Counted from the first letter of the stretch, positions 52,416 to 60,776 are shown. The stretch is 64,000 nucleotides of DNA from Benzoatithermus flavus (GCF_037908215.1 NZ_JBBLZC010000011.1:1-64000), one strand, 5' to 3'. The notes: generated by a model not told the origin, from the letters alone. Program-made: numbers and translations.

Positions 52416-52693
52416 GCGGCGACTGGCAGGGGCGGCCCGACGGCCTCGCGGAAGCCGCGCGCCGCCGGCGGGAGCGGGCGCGCGGCAGCGGCGGCGGGCC
52501 GTCCCTCGGCCGGCATCTCGCCCAGATCGGCGTTCTGGGCTGGACGATCGTGACTCCGCTGCTGCTCGGCGCCTTCATCGGCCGCTGGCTCGACCGAGCA
52601 CTCGGCACCGGCGTGTTCTGGGCCGCGACCCTCCTGTTCCTGGGCCTGGCCCTGGGCTGCTGGTCGGCCTGGAAGCGGATGCAGAGCCCGTGA
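52412..52693 (+). CDS. atpQ: N-ATPase accessory protein AtpQ (AtpI-like)
   Basis: A 93-residue protein: an Arg-rich cytosolic N-terminus (RRRRERARGSGGG) and two transmembrane helices (about 38-56 and 66-86) with the AtpI-type motif FIGRWLDRALGT. AtpI-family proteins assist c-ring assembly or Mg2+ uptake. It occupies the third position of the operon, overlapping both neighbours by 4 nt, as AtpQ does in other N-ATPase operons. Confidence 0.82.
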   Translation: MSGDWQGRPDGLAEAARRRRERARGSGGGPSLGRHLAQIGVLGWTIVTPLLLGAFIGRWLDRALGTGVFWAATLLFLGLALGCWSAWKRMQSP

Positions 52694-52950
52694 GCGCCAC
52701 GGACCTCCTCTGGGCCGGCATCGGCTTCGCGCTCGGATCGCTCCATTTCCTGGGCCTGCGCACGAACGCGGCCCTGTTCGCCCGGAGCGCGCTCGCCCGC
52801 GCTGCCTGCCTGCAGCTCCTTCGCCTCGCCGCCACCGGGGCGGGCCTCGTCCTCGCCGCCCGGCACGGCGCCCTGCCGCTGCTGCTCGCCGCCCTCGGCC
52901 TCCTGCTCGCGCGCCACGTCGTGATCCGCGGCACGGGAGCCACGGCATGA
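52690..52950 (+). CDS. atpR: N-ATPase membrane protein AtpR
   Basis: An 86-residue protein of three hydrophobic helices. The first contains GIGFALGSLHFLGLRTNAAL, whose H-F-x-G-L-R arrangement is a hallmark of AtpR, a protein specific to N-ATPase operons that is thought to contact the c ring or act in its assembly. It begins at a GTG that overlaps the atpQ stop and ends overlapping the atpB start. Confidence 0.82.
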   Translation: MSATDLLWAGIGFALGSLHFLGLRTNAALFARSALARAACLQLLRLAATGAGLVLAARHGALPLLLAALGLLLARHVVIRGTGATA

Positions 52951-53627
52951 ACGGCTCGCCACTTGCGACCGAGATCCTGTTCCGGCTCGGCCCTGTCGCG
53001 ATCAGCGCACCCGTCGCCGTCACCTGGGCGCTGATGGCGGCCCTCGTCCTCGCGAGCTTCGTTGCCACGCGTCGGCTCGCGCTCCGGCCCGGACGGCGTC
53101 AGGCCGCGCTCGAGCTCCTGGTGGACGCGCTCCGGCAGCAGATCCAAGAGACCATGCGGACGGCACCCGAGCCTTACCTGCCGCTGCTCGGCACCCTGTT
53201 CCTTCTCATCCTCGCCGCGAACCTTTCCTCCCTGATCCCCGGCATCGAGCCGCCCACGGCCCGTCTCGAGACGGATGCCGCCCTGGCGCTGGTCGTGTTC
53301 GCGGCCACGGTCTGGTTCGGCGTGCGTGCCCGCGGCCTGCGCGGCTATCTTGCGACCTTCGCCGAGCCCACGCTGCTCCTCGCCCCGCTCAACCTGGTCG
53401 AGACCTTCACCCGCACCTTCTCGCTCATGGTCCGGCTGTTCGGCAACGTGATGAGCGGCGTGTTCGTGATCGGCATCGTGCTCTCGCTCGCCGGCCTGCT
53501 CGTTCCCGTTCCGCTCATGGCGCTGGACGCGCTCACCGGCGTCGTCCAGGCCTACATCTTCACCGTGCTCGCCATGGTGTTCATCGGCAGCGCCGTCGGC
53601 GAGAGCGCGCCGCCCCCGAAGGAGTGA
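52947..53627 (+). CDS. atpB: N-type ATPase Fo subunit a
   Basis: A 226-residue membrane subunit with five to six helices. The essential stator arginine lies in FSLMVRLFGNVMSG, with the family NLVETFTR segment before it and ALTGVVQAYIFTVLAMVFI in the last helix. It forms the ion half-channels against the c ring. It overlaps atpR by 4 nt and ends just before the c subunit gene. Confidence 0.9.
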   Translation: MNGSPLATEILFRLGPVAISAPVAVTWALMAALVLASFVATRRLALRPGRRQAALELLVDALRQQIQETMRTAPEPYLPLLGTLFLLILAANLSSLIPGIEPPTARLETDAALALVVFAATVWFGVRARGLRGYLATFAEPTLLLAPLNLVETFTRTFSLMVRLFGNVMSGVFVIGIVLSLAGLLVPVPLMALDALTGVVQAYIFTVLAMVFIGSAVGESAPPPKE

Positions 53628-53631
53628 GCCC

Positions 53632-53877
53632 TTGGACTGGATCCCGCACGTCAGCATCCTGGCCGCGGCCCTCGCGGTCTCGTTCGGCGCCATCGGCCCG
53701 GCGCTGGCCGAAGGCCGGGCGGTCGCGGCCGCCATGGAGGCGATCGCCCGCCAGCCCGAGGCCGCGGGCACGATCTCGCGCACCCTCTTCGTCGGCCTCG
53801 CCATGATCGAGACCATGGCGATCTACTGCCTGGTCGTCGCCCTTCTCGTCCTGTTCGCGAACCCGTTCGCACGCTGA
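53632..53877 (+). CDS. atpE: N-type ATPase Fo subunit c with two membrane glutamates
   Basis: An 81-residue hairpin of two helices joined by the ARQPEA loop. It starts at TTG (53632), since no ATG fits. Aligned to the Ilyobacter c subunit, the ion-binding Glu is E60 (MIETMAIY), Ser66 is replaced by T61, and the helix-1 Gln32 position is E27 (ALAEGR). Two carboxylates per site are described for N-ATPase rotors. The ion (H+ or Na+) cannot be settled from sequence alone. Confidence 0.88.
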   Translation: MDWIPHVSILAAALAVSFGAIGPALAEGRAVAAAMEAIARQPEAAGTISRTLFVGLAMIETMAIYCLVVALLVLFANPFAR

Positions 53878-53889
53878 AGGCGAAGGGCC

Positions 53890-54732
53890 TTGCACCTCGA
53901 CTGGACCACGCTCCTTCTCCAGACGATCAACGTCCTCGTCCTGCTCTGGCTCTTGCAGCGCTTTCTCTGGCGCCCGGTCGTCGCCATCGTCGCCCGCCGC
54001 CAGGCCGAGGCGACGAGGCTCCTGGAGGATGCGGAAGCCGCCCGCCGGCAGGCGCTGGAGGAGAAGGAAGCACTCGCCGCCGCCCGTGCCGGCATCGCCC
54101 GCGAGCGCGAGGCGGTGCTGGCCGAAGCGCGCCGGGCGGCCGAGGCCGAGCGGGACGCGATCCTCGCGCAAGGACAAGCCGAGATCGCCCGGCTCAGGGC
54201 CGAGGCCGAAGCCGGGATCGCCCATGAGCGCGCAGCGCTGGAAGCGGCGCTCGCGGCCGAGGCCGGCCGGCTCGCGGTCGCGATCGCGCGCCGGCTGCTC
54301 GCCCGTCTGCCGCCGGCGGCCACGTTCGAGCTGTTCCTGGACGGGCTGCAGCGGGCGGTGGCGGGCCTGCCCGAGGCGACGCGCGCGGGCCTCGCCGGCG
54401 AGCCGGTCGAGCTCGTCACCGCCGCGCCGCTGGGCGAGGCCGAGGCGCAGCGTGCCGCCGCGCTGCTGGCCGAAGCGCTCGGCCGCGACGGCGTGCGCCT
54501 CTCTTTCCGGGTCGATCCCGACCTGATCGCGGGCGTGGAACTGCGCGCCCCGCATCTCGTGGTCCGCAACAATTGGGCCGCGGACCTCGAGCGCATCGAG
54601 ACGGAGCTGACCGGCGATGACCATCGCAACGGATCTTCCGAGCCGCTGGCTCGAGCGGGCCAGCGCCCGGGTGAGCGCCACCCCGCTCGAGCCCAGGATC
54701 GACGAGATCGGCCGGGTGCTGCAGGTGGGTGA
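53890..54732 (+). CDS. atpF: N-type ATPase subunit b with extended C-terminus
   Basis: A 280-residue stator protein starting at TTG (53890). One N-terminal transmembrane helix (LLLQTINVLVLLWLLQRFL) precedes a long Ala/Glu/Arg coiled coil (about 35-140) and a globular part (about 150-240) that replaces the missing delta subunit, as is usual in N-ATPases. The conserved protein appears to end near LVVRNNWAADLERIETELTGDD, at the point where atpA begins. Here no stop occurs and the frame continues 38 codons inside atpA, ending in low-complexity Arg-rich sequence. That suggests a lost stop or a one-base shift. Confidence 0.82.
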   Translation: MHLDWTTLLLQTINVLVLLWLLQRFLWRPVVAIVARRQAEATRLLEDAEAARRQALEEKEALAAARAGIAREREAVLAEARRAAEAERDAILAQGQAEIARLRAEAEAGIAHERAALEAALAAEAGRLAVAIARRLLARLPPAATFELFLDGLQRAVAGLPEATRAGLAGEPVELVTAAPLGEAEAQRAAALLAEALGRDGVRLSFRVDPDLIAGVELRAPHLVVRNNWAADLERIETELTGDDHRNGSSEPLARAGQRPGERHPARAQDRRDRPGAAGG

Positions 54733-56152
54733 CGGCATCGCCCTCGTTTCCGGCCTGCCGGGCGCCCGGCTCGACGAGCTCCTCGGCTTCGAGCGCGGCC
54801 AGCTCGGCTTCGCCCTCACCCTCGATGCCGACACGATCGGCTGCGTGCTGCTCGACGACGTGGCGGGGGTCGCGGCCGGCGACGTGGTGCGCGGCACGGG
54901 CGAGGTCGTGCACGTGCCGGTGGGGAGCGGCCTGCTCGGCCGCATCCTCGACCCGCTCGGCCGGCCGCTCGACGGCGGCGGGCCGGTGGCGGCCGATGGC
55001 TTCGCGCCGATCGAGCGGCCCGCCCCCGCCATCATCGAGCGCGACCTCGTCACCGAACCGGTCCAGACCGGGGTGCTGGTCGTCGATGCCCTCTTCGCGC
55101 TCGGCCGCGGCCAGCGCGAGCTCGTCATCGGCGACCGCGGCACCGGCAAGACGACGCTCGCGACCGATGCCATCATCGCCCAGAAGCGGAGCGATGTGGT
55201 CTGCGTCTACGTCGCCGTCGGCCAGAAGTCGGCGGCGGTGCAGCGCGTGATCGAGGCCGTGCGGGCGCACGGCGCGCCCGAGCGCTGCCTGTTCGTCGTC
55301 GCCGAGGCCGCGCGTGCTCCGGGCCTGCGGTGGATCGCCCCCTTCGCCGGCTTCACCATGGCGGAATGGTTCCGCGATCGCGGGCGGCACGCACTGGTCG
55401 TGATCGACGATCTCACGCGCCATGCCGCGACCCATCGCGAGCTGGCGCTGCTCACCCGCCAGCCGCCCGGCCGCGAGGCCTATCCAGGCGACGTGTTCTA
55501 CCTGCATGCGCGCCTGCTCGAGCGCGCGGCGAAGCTCGCACCCGAAAAGGGCGGCGGCTCGCTCACCGCCCTTCCCATCGCCGAGACCGAGGCCGGCAAT
55601 CTCAGCGCCTACATCCCGACCAACCTGATCTCGATCACCGACGGCCAGATCGTGCTCGACATGCGGCTGTTCAACGAGGGGCACAAGCCCGCGGTCGACA
55701 TCGGCCGCAGCGTCAGCCGGGTGGGCGGCAAGACCCAGGCCCCGGCCCTGAGGAGCGCCGCCGAGAGCCTGAGGCTCGACTACGCCCAGTTCCTCGAGCT
55801 CGAGATGTTCACCCGCTTCGGCGGCATGGTCGATGCGCGCGTGCGGGCCCGGATCGGCCGCGGCCAGCGCATCCGCGCCGTGCTCGCCCAGCCGCCTTAT
55901 GCCCCGAAACGCCTCGCCGACGAGGTGGCGCTGGTGCTGGCGGTGCAGGAGGGGCTGCTCGATTCCTTGCCGGTCGAGCAGGTGGCGGCGTTCGCGACGG
56001 CATTGCCGGGCTGGCTCGACGCCGAGGCGGGCAGCGTGGCGCAGGCTCTCGAGCGCACCGGCGAGCTGCCGCCGGCAGACCGCACAGTCCTGATCGAGGC
56101 GCTGCGCCGGCTCGCAGCCCGCCTGCGGCCGGCCGAAGGGGCCGCGGCCTGA
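54617..56152 (+). CDS. atpA: N-type ATPase F1 subunit alpha
   Basis: A 511-residue non-catalytic nucleotide-binding subunit. The P-loop GDRGTGKTTLATDA, the arginine-finger region AYIPTNLISITDGQ with the downstream SVSRVGGKTQ, and a C-terminal helical domain are present. It overlaps the extended atpF frame by 116 nt and shares its stop base with the atpG start. The two adjacent genes and the alpha-after-b order match the N-ATPase layout. Confidence 0.92.
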   Translation: MTIATDLPSRWLERASARVSATPLEPRIDEIGRVLQVGDGIALVSGLPGARLDELLGFERGQLGFALTLDADTIGCVLLDDVAGVAAGDVVRGTGEVVHVPVGSGLLGRILDPLGRPLDGGGPVAADGFAPIERPAPAIIERDLVTEPVQTGVLVVDALFALGRGQRELVIGDRGTGKTTLATDAIIAQKRSDVVCVYVAVGQKSAAVQRVIEAVRAHGAPERCLFVVAEAARAPGLRWIAPFAGFTMAEWFRDRGRHALVVIDDLTRHAATHRELALLTRQPPGREAYPGDVFYLHARLLERAAKLAPEKGGGSLTALPIAETEAGNLSAYIPTNLISITDGQIVLDMRLFNEGHKPAVDIGRSVSRVGGKTQAPALRSAAESLRLDYAQFLELEMFTRFGGMVDARVRARIGRGQRIRAVLAQPPYAPKRLADEVALVLAVQEGLLDSLPVEQVAAFATALPGWLDAEAGSVAQALERTGELPPADRTVLIEALRRLAARLRPAEGAAA

Positions 56153-56997
56153 TGGGCGGCCGGCTCGCCGAGGTCACGGCGCGGATCCGCAGCGTCGAGC
56201 AGCTCGGCGGGGTGATGACGGCGATGCGCGGCATCGCCGCCGCCCGGCTGCAGCAGGCGCGGGCGCTCCTGCCGGGGATCGAGGCCCATGCCGGGCTCGT
56301 CGGCCGTGCCATCGCCACAGCGCTCCGGCTCGAGGACGGCGGCGAGCCGCCGCCGGGTCGGGGCGGGACGCCGCCGCTCGCGCTGGTCCTGTTCTGCGCC
56401 GAGCAGGGCTTCGCCGGCATCTTCAGCGAGCGCATCCTCGAGGCGGCCGGGCCGGATCTCGCGAGCGCCACGCTGCTCGTCGCCGGCTGCCGCGGTGCCG
56501 TCCTGCTCGCCGAGCGCGGCCTCGCGCCCGCGGTCGCGCTCGCCATGGCGACCCAGGCCGGCCGGATCGCCCATGTCGCCGACCGGCTCGCCGAAGCGCT
56601 CTACGCGCGGGTCGCCGCGGGCCGGATCGTGCGCGCCGATCTCGTCCACGCCCGGCCCGGAACGGGCGGCGCGGTCGAGGTCGTGCGCCGCCCGCTGCTG
56701 CCGCTCGACCTGCGCGCCTTCGCGGTCCCCGCAGGGCACCTGCCGCCGCTGATCACGCTGCCGCCCGCGACCCTTCTCGCCCGGCTCGCGACCGAGTACG
56801 TCTTCGCCACCTTGTGTGCCGCCGCGGCCGAGAGCTTCGCCGCCGAGAACGCGGCACGGCTCGAGACGACGGCGGCGGCGAAAGGCCATGTCGACGAGAC
56901 CCTGGCCCGGCTCGCGGCCGAGCAGCAGCGCCTCCGGCAGGAGGAGATCACGAGCGACATCGTCGAGCTCGCCGCGGGCGCCGAGGCGCTGCGCTGA
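56152..56997 (+). CDS. atpG: N-type ATPase F1 subunit gamma
   Basis: A 281-residue rotor-shaft subunit. The N-terminal helix (RIRSVEQLGGVMTAMRGIAAARLQQA) and the long C-terminal helix (ESFAAENAARLETTAAAKGHVDE) form the coiled-coil axle; the central domain has ALVLFCAEQGFAGIF. This is the last gene of the operon. No delta subunit gene is present anywhere in the operon, which is normal for N-ATPases. Confidence 0.9.
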   Translation: MGGRLAEVTARIRSVEQLGGVMTAMRGIAAARLQQARALLPGIEAHAGLVGRAIATALRLEDGGEPPPGRGGTPPLALVLFCAEQGFAGIFSERILEAAGPDLASATLLVAGCRGAVLLAERGLAPAVALAMATQAGRIAHVADRLAEALYARVAAGRIVRADLVHARPGTGGAVEVVRRPLLPLDLRAFAVPAGHLPPLITLPPATLLARLATEYVFATLCAAAAESFAAENAARLETTAAAKGHVDETLARLAAEQQRLRQEEITSDIVELAAGAEALR

Positions 56998-57124
56998 GTC
57001 CGCCGCTTCCGCTGCGGCAGGAACCTGCCCCGACCTCGCTGCTTACTCCCTCGTGACGACCGCGAGCGGCCTGCTCCGTGCGGCGGAGGCCGGAGCCCGC
57101 CTCGGGTCCCGAGGAGCAGCGAGG

Positions 57125-57565
57125 ATGCAGCACGATCTGGCGATCCGCCGGCTGAAGGAGCTGGGCCAGCGGCAGGGGCACGTGACGCTGGACCAGGTCA
57201 AGAGCGTCCTGCCGATCGACACGATGACGCCCGAGGAGCTCGGCCGGGTGGCGATGCAGCTCGAGGATGCCGGCGTGGAGGTGCAGCTCGACGAGGATCT
57301 GCTGCGTCCCCGCTCCTCCACCCGGGAGGAGGTCGCTTCTCCGTCCCGCCTCCTGCCGGTCGACTCCGAGCCGGCGCCGATGCCGCCTGCCGCGCCCTCG
57401 CCGGCACGGGCCGCGACGTCGCCGCCACGGGACATCCGCCCCGAGGCCGGCTCGGCCGAGCCGCGCGCCGGGCGGGCACCCCGCGCTGCCTCTACCACCG
57501 TGCTCGTGACCATTCTGATCGCCGTCGTCGTCGCCGCGATTCTTCTCTATGTACTGATGCGCTGA
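57125..57565 (+). CDS. Tail-anchored protein with a sigma-70 region 1.1 domain
   Basis: A 146-residue protein of unusual design. Residues 5-60 (LKELGQRQGHVTLDQVKSVL, then a second half ending QLEDAGVEVQLDED) match region 1.1 of RpoD, the acidic module that occupies the DNA channel of RNA polymerase before promoter binding. Residues 61-122 are a Pro/Ala/Arg-rich disordered linker. Residues 123-145 are a single C-terminal transmembrane helix (TTVLVTILIAVVVAAILLYV). Nothing else of a sigma factor is present. The ATG at 57125 follows GAGGAGCAG. It is 127 nt after the N-ATPase operon. It could tether or sequester RNA polymerase at the membrane; that is my inference. Confidence 0.75.
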   Translation: MQHDLAIRRLKELGQRQGHVTLDQVKSVLPIDTMTPEELGRVAMQLEDAGVEVQLDEDLLRPRSSTREEVASPSRLLPVDSEPAPMPPAAPSPARAATSPPRDIRPEAGSAEPRAGRAPRAASTTVLVTILIAVVVAAILLYVLMR

Positions 57566-57567
57566 TT

Positions 57568-57584
57568 CGCTTCGCCTCGAAGCG
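57568..57584 (+). terminator. Hairpin after the sigma-1.1-like gene
   Basis: CGCTTCG-CCT-CGAAGCG is a perfect 7-bp stem starting 3 nt after the stop codon. No T-run follows directly, so it is a probable but not certain terminator of the ATPase / sigma-1.1 transcript. Confidence 0.5.
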
Positions 57585-57679
57585 GCCATCGTGCCGCATA
57601 CCATAAAACCATGAAGCGATACATGATGAGCCTGTTCTGTAAATGGATGGCCTACCTCCAACTATTCAGCGGGACCTGA

Positions 57680-58120
57680 ATGCTCATGAGCGCCCTTGCC
57701 GGACGGGCCCCAGCCATGGCCGATCCGAAACGGCTCCTCACCAGAGACGGGCGCAAGCCTCTGGTGCTTCTGGTCGAGGATCACCGGGTCAACCAGGCGC
57801 TCGGCAGGGCGCTCCTGGAGCATCTGGGCTGCGAGGTCGACGTCGCCCACGATGGCGCCGAGGCGATGAGCATCCTGCACGACCGCAGCTACGATCTCGT
57901 GCTCATGGACATCGTCATGCCGGTGATGGACGGGAGCGAGGCGACGAGGCGGCTGCGCGCGGCCGGCGTCACCGTGCCGATCCTGGCACTCACCGCCACG
58001 CCGGACGACCGGAGCAGCCTGCTGAAGCTCGGCTTCACCGCCTGCCTGCCCAAGCCGGTCTCGGCGAGCGACCTGCGGGCGGCGATCTCGCAGGCGCTGG
58101 GCGCCACCGCCTGCCGGTGA
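57680..58120 (+). CDS. Single-domain response regulator (CheY-like)
   Basis: A 146-residue receiver with a 25-residue leader. E33-D34, the phospho-acceptor D77 in LVLMDIVMPVMDG, the conserved Thr in ALTATPDD and Lys in LPKPVS are present. The 'D-[IV]-x-M-P-x-M-D-G' context is that of receivers in hybrid kinases, so it may take phosphate from a hybrid kinase or a phosphotransfer protein encoded elsewhere. It stands alone, with an AT-rich leader of about 95 nt upstream. Confidence 0.82.
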   Translation: MLMSALAGRAPAMADPKRLLTRDGRKPLVLLVEDHRVNQALGRALLEHLGCEVDVAHDGAEAMSILHDRSYDLVLMDIVMPVMDGSEATRRLRAAGVTVPILALTATPDDRSSLLKLGFTACLPKPVSASDLRAAISQALGATACR

Positions 58121-58190
58121 CGCCCGCGGGACGAGCGGCGCCCGTCCAACAGTAGCCCGGCGTCGGGGCCGGCGCCTCTCTCGGTCGAGT

Positions 58191-58778
58191 CTACTGCCCG
58201 GCCGTCCGCTGGGCCGGACGCTTGCCTACCGGGACCATGATGTGCGCGTAGGGCGTTCCCTTCCACATCACGTAAGGACCGGCGGTCTGCGGCGTGGCGG
58301 GAATGGCTTCGAGCTGCGCCGGGTCGGGCACGAGGATCATGACGTGCGGTCCCTCGACCACGAACTGGTTGTCCGCCGTCGGACCCGTGGCGTAAGGATC
58401 GACATTGCTCGCTCCGGTATCGCCCGAGAGCATGTAGGCGATGCCGATCCGGTCGGTCTTGAACGGCTTCCTGGCCATGTAGGCCTCGTTCCACGCCATC
58501 CAGACCGCGTCGGCGCACATGGCTTCCTTGCCCAGGGAGCGCAACGAGGCGGGTGTGGGCATGCAGACGTAAGGGCCGCTGCCTTCCCGGAGCACGGTGC
58601 CGTTCTCGTCCATCACCTTGGCGGTCTCGCGGATCGCCGGCGGTGCCGCGCTCAGCGCGTCCTCGATCAACGCCTGCTCGTCCGGCCCGGCTCCGGCCAC
58701 CGTTCCGGCCGGCAGGAAAGCCGCGGCCGACGCGAAGACGAAGGGTGCCGCGCGACGTAGGCGGTGAGCAGACATCAT
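58191..58778 (-). CDS. Exported protein of unknown function
   Basis: A 195-residue protein with a signal peptide (FVFASAAAFLPAGTVAGA). The mature part contains repeated G-P-Y/H-V motifs: GSGPYVCMPTP, VEGPHVMILVPDP and TAGPYVMWKGTPYAHIMVP, with two cysteines (YVCMP and MCADA). I recall similar uncharacterised proteins in proteobacterial genomes but know no function. It is convergent with the receiver gene (70 nt apart). Confidence 0.6.
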   Translation of the reverse strand: MMSAHRLRRAAPFVFASAAAFLPAGTVAGAGPDEQALIEDALSAAPPAIRETAKVMDENGTVLREGSGPYVCMPTPASLRSLGKEAMCADAVWMAWNEAYMARKPFKTDRIGIAYMLSGDTGASNVDPYATGPTADNQFVVEGPHVMILVPDPAQLEAIPATPQTAGPYVMWKGTPYAHIMVPVGKRPAQRTAGQ

Positions 58779-59095
58779 CGGATCCTCTCCTTGATGCAGT
58801 GCATATGGCCGGGCCGATCACGGCTCGGCATCACCGGCCGGCAGCGCCTTGCTGGTTCGACGATCGAGACGGCCGAAAAACCCGGCGACGGCCACGACAC
58901 CCGTCCCGCCGCCCCGAGGGCGTTTCCGACCGGCGTTCGCAGGGAGCCGCTGTGCCGAAGCCCGAACGTCTGCTGCGGCGCTCCTCGCGGCTGCCTGCGG
59001 AGGCGATCTCGGGCCTCCGTCCTCCTTTCGATGGCGCCTGCCTGGCACATCGCTTCATTGCCAACCGTACATCCTCCTCTTGCCCGGCCGGGTTG
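58779..59095. other. Intergenic region between an exported unknown and the selD remnant
   Basis: No credible gene in 317 nt. It presumably contains the promoter of the exported protein and further eroded sequence downstream of the selD fragment, though I could not recognise selD-like codons in it. Confidence 0.4.
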
Positions 59096-59461
59096 TCAAC
59101 TCGATCCGGCGAGCAGCTTCGGATCGGCCGGCTCGCCAATCGGACATGCGGCGCCGTGCCCGCCGACGGGCCTCACCCCCACCGCCTCGAGCCCGCCTTT
59201 CGGCATCTGGCAGAGGTCCTCCCCGAGGATCGTATCGCCGGCCGGCGGGAGGGGGGCGATGGCGAGAGCCGTTCTGGGCTTTGCCCCCATCGCGCAGACA
59301 TCGTCCAAGGCATGGTTGGCGGCGATCCGGCCGAAGAGACGGGGATCGCTCACGAAGGCGCGGAAGAAGTCGGCGGTCTGGACCAGAAGCGCTTCGCGCG
59401 GCGGGCGCGGCACGGCGGCATCGTCGCCCGAGCCCAGCTCGGCCTCGCGTACGCGCGTCAT
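59096..59461 (-). pseudogene. selD: Selenophosphate synthetase (SelD) remnant of an NDH-SelD fusion
   Basis: The 121-codon frame keeps an internal part of SelD: GSGDDAAVPRPP, LLVQTADFFRAFVSDP, FGRIAANHALDDVCAMGAKP and TALAIAPLP, then a degraded AVGVRPVGGH. It lacks the N-terminal CGGC(C/U)GAK active-site region and everything beyond the VGGH strand, and short in-frame losses are evident. In intact fusions the oxidoreductase end (RRFMRxFQDLPAM) runs straight into the SelD active-site loop. Here the oxidoreductase stops at QDLPAMPGGP and this frame begins in a 4-nt overlap with it, so a deletion and frameshift separated the parts. Confidence 0.78.
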
Positions 59462-60600
59462 GGCCCGCCCGGCATCGCCGGCAGGTCCTGGTACTGCCGC
59501 ATCCAGCGCCGGTCGATCCACTGCTTGAGCCGCCACGCCCATCTGCCTTCGAGCGACCACGACCCGCGCGCGGCAACGGCATAGCGGTCGCCCGTGCCGA
59601 TGAGGGTGAGGAACCGGCGCTGCGGCACGAACGGCCGCAGCGGCTGACCCGAGAGCGCCCGGCGCAGGTTCGCGGCCAAGGGCGGCCCCTGCCGGACGGC
59701 GAACACCCCGGCCTTCTCGCGCGGATGGGGCAGCACGGACGCGACGTCGCCGGCCGCGAACACGTGCGGGTCGCCGATGGAGCGCAAGGTGGCGTCCACG
59801 GCGACGAAGCCGTCGCGATCGAGCGGCAGGCCGGTCTCGGCGAGCCAGGGCGCCGCCCCGGCCTCGGTCGCCCACAAGGCGGCATCGAAGCGGATGCACC
59901 GGCCGTCGGCGCACACGAGCTCGCCGTCCGCCACCTCGACCACCTCGGCCCCGGTATGGACCGCGATCGCGCGTTCGTGAAGGATGCGCATGAGCCGGCG
60001 CCGGGCGCTCGCATGGTGCCGCGGCAGGAGTTCTTCGGCCGTGACGAGGGCGAAGCGCACGAGGAGGCCGCGGGTGCGGTGCTGCATGGCGAGTACCAGC
60101 TCCACCCCCGCCGCTCCGCCGCCGACCACGACCACGTCCTGCGGCGACCGGCTGGCGCGGAGCCGGTCCAGGAGCGTCTCCCAGCGCCGGGCGAAGCGGT
60201 CGATCGGCTTCACCGGGATGGTGTGCCGGGCGGCACCCGGCACCGTCCAGGGTTTCGGCGAGGCGCCGATGTCGAGCGAGAGCACGTCGTAGCGGAGCGG
60301 CAGATGACGGCGGCAGTGGAGGCGGCGCGCCGCGCGATCGAGTCCTACCGCCTCGTCGGCGATCAGCCGCGCACCGGCGAACCGGGCGAGCGGTGCGAGG
60401 TCGATGTGGCATTCCTCGAAGCGGTAATGGCCGGCGACGAAGCCCGGCAGCATCCCGGAATAGGGTGTGGCGACGTCGCGCGCGATCAGCGTCAGCCGCA
60501 CGCCCGGCAGCGGCCGCATCCCGAAGCTTTTCAGGACGGCGACATGGGCATGGCCGCCGCCCACGAGCACCAGCTCCTTCCTCACGGGCGCGGTCTGCAT
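59458..60600 (-). CDS. FAD-dependent NDH-like oxidoreductase (former N-terminal half of an NDH-SelD fusion)
   Basis: A 380-residue pyridine-nucleotide-disulfide oxidoreductase-type protein. The FAD motif VLVGGGHAHVAVLKSFG starts near residue 10, the second dinucleotide motif is DVVVVGGGAAGVELVLAM, and VFAAGDVASVLPHPREKAGVFAVRQGPPLAAN closes the FAD domain. The VGGGHAHV form is that of the oxidoreductase domain fused to SelD in many bacteria, and the C-terminus (RRWMRQYQDLPAMPGG) is the natural linker to SelD. The frame itself is intact and may still make an enzyme, although its selD partner is broken. Confidence 0.82.
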   Translation of the reverse strand: MQTAPVRKELVLVGGGHAHVAVLKSFGMRPLPGVRLTLIARDVATPYSGMLPGFVAGHYRFEECHIDLAPLARFAGARLIADEAVGLDRAARRLHCRRHLPLRYDVLSLDIGASPKPWTVPGAARHTIPVKPIDRFARRWETLLDRLRASRSPQDVVVVGGGAAGVELVLAMQHRTRGLLVRFALVTAEELLPRHHASARRRLMRILHERAIAVHTGAEVVEVADGELVCADGRCIRFDAALWATEAGAAPWLAETGLPLDRDGFVAVDATLRSIGDPHVFAAGDVASVLPHPREKAGVFAVRQGPPLAANLRRALSGQPLRPFVPQRRFLTLIGTGDRYAVAARGSWSLEGRWAWRLKQWIDRRWMRQYQDLPAMPGGP

Positions 60601-60682
60601 CTTCCCTCACCGGTCGGGTTCGGACTCCGCATCCTCTCCATGCTGCGCCGCTTTCGCCCTACCCGCCTTGCACGGTGCAGCG

Positions 60683-60707
60683 GGAACTTTGCTCGGAGGA
60701 CGACGTT
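60683..60707 (+). promoter_or_regulatory. EcfG-type general stress promoter upstream of actA
   Basis: GGAAC at 60683-60687, a 16-nt spacer and CGTT at 60704-60707 match exactly the EcfG consensus. The actA start codon is 70 nt downstream. It implies that this respiratory complex is induced in stationary phase or under stress. Confidence 0.65.
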
Positions 60708-60776
60708 TCGGCCACGTTCGAGGCCTCGAAAAGGCTTGAATGTTAATATGTTAATGAAGTTCCGGTAAGCTCGTCC

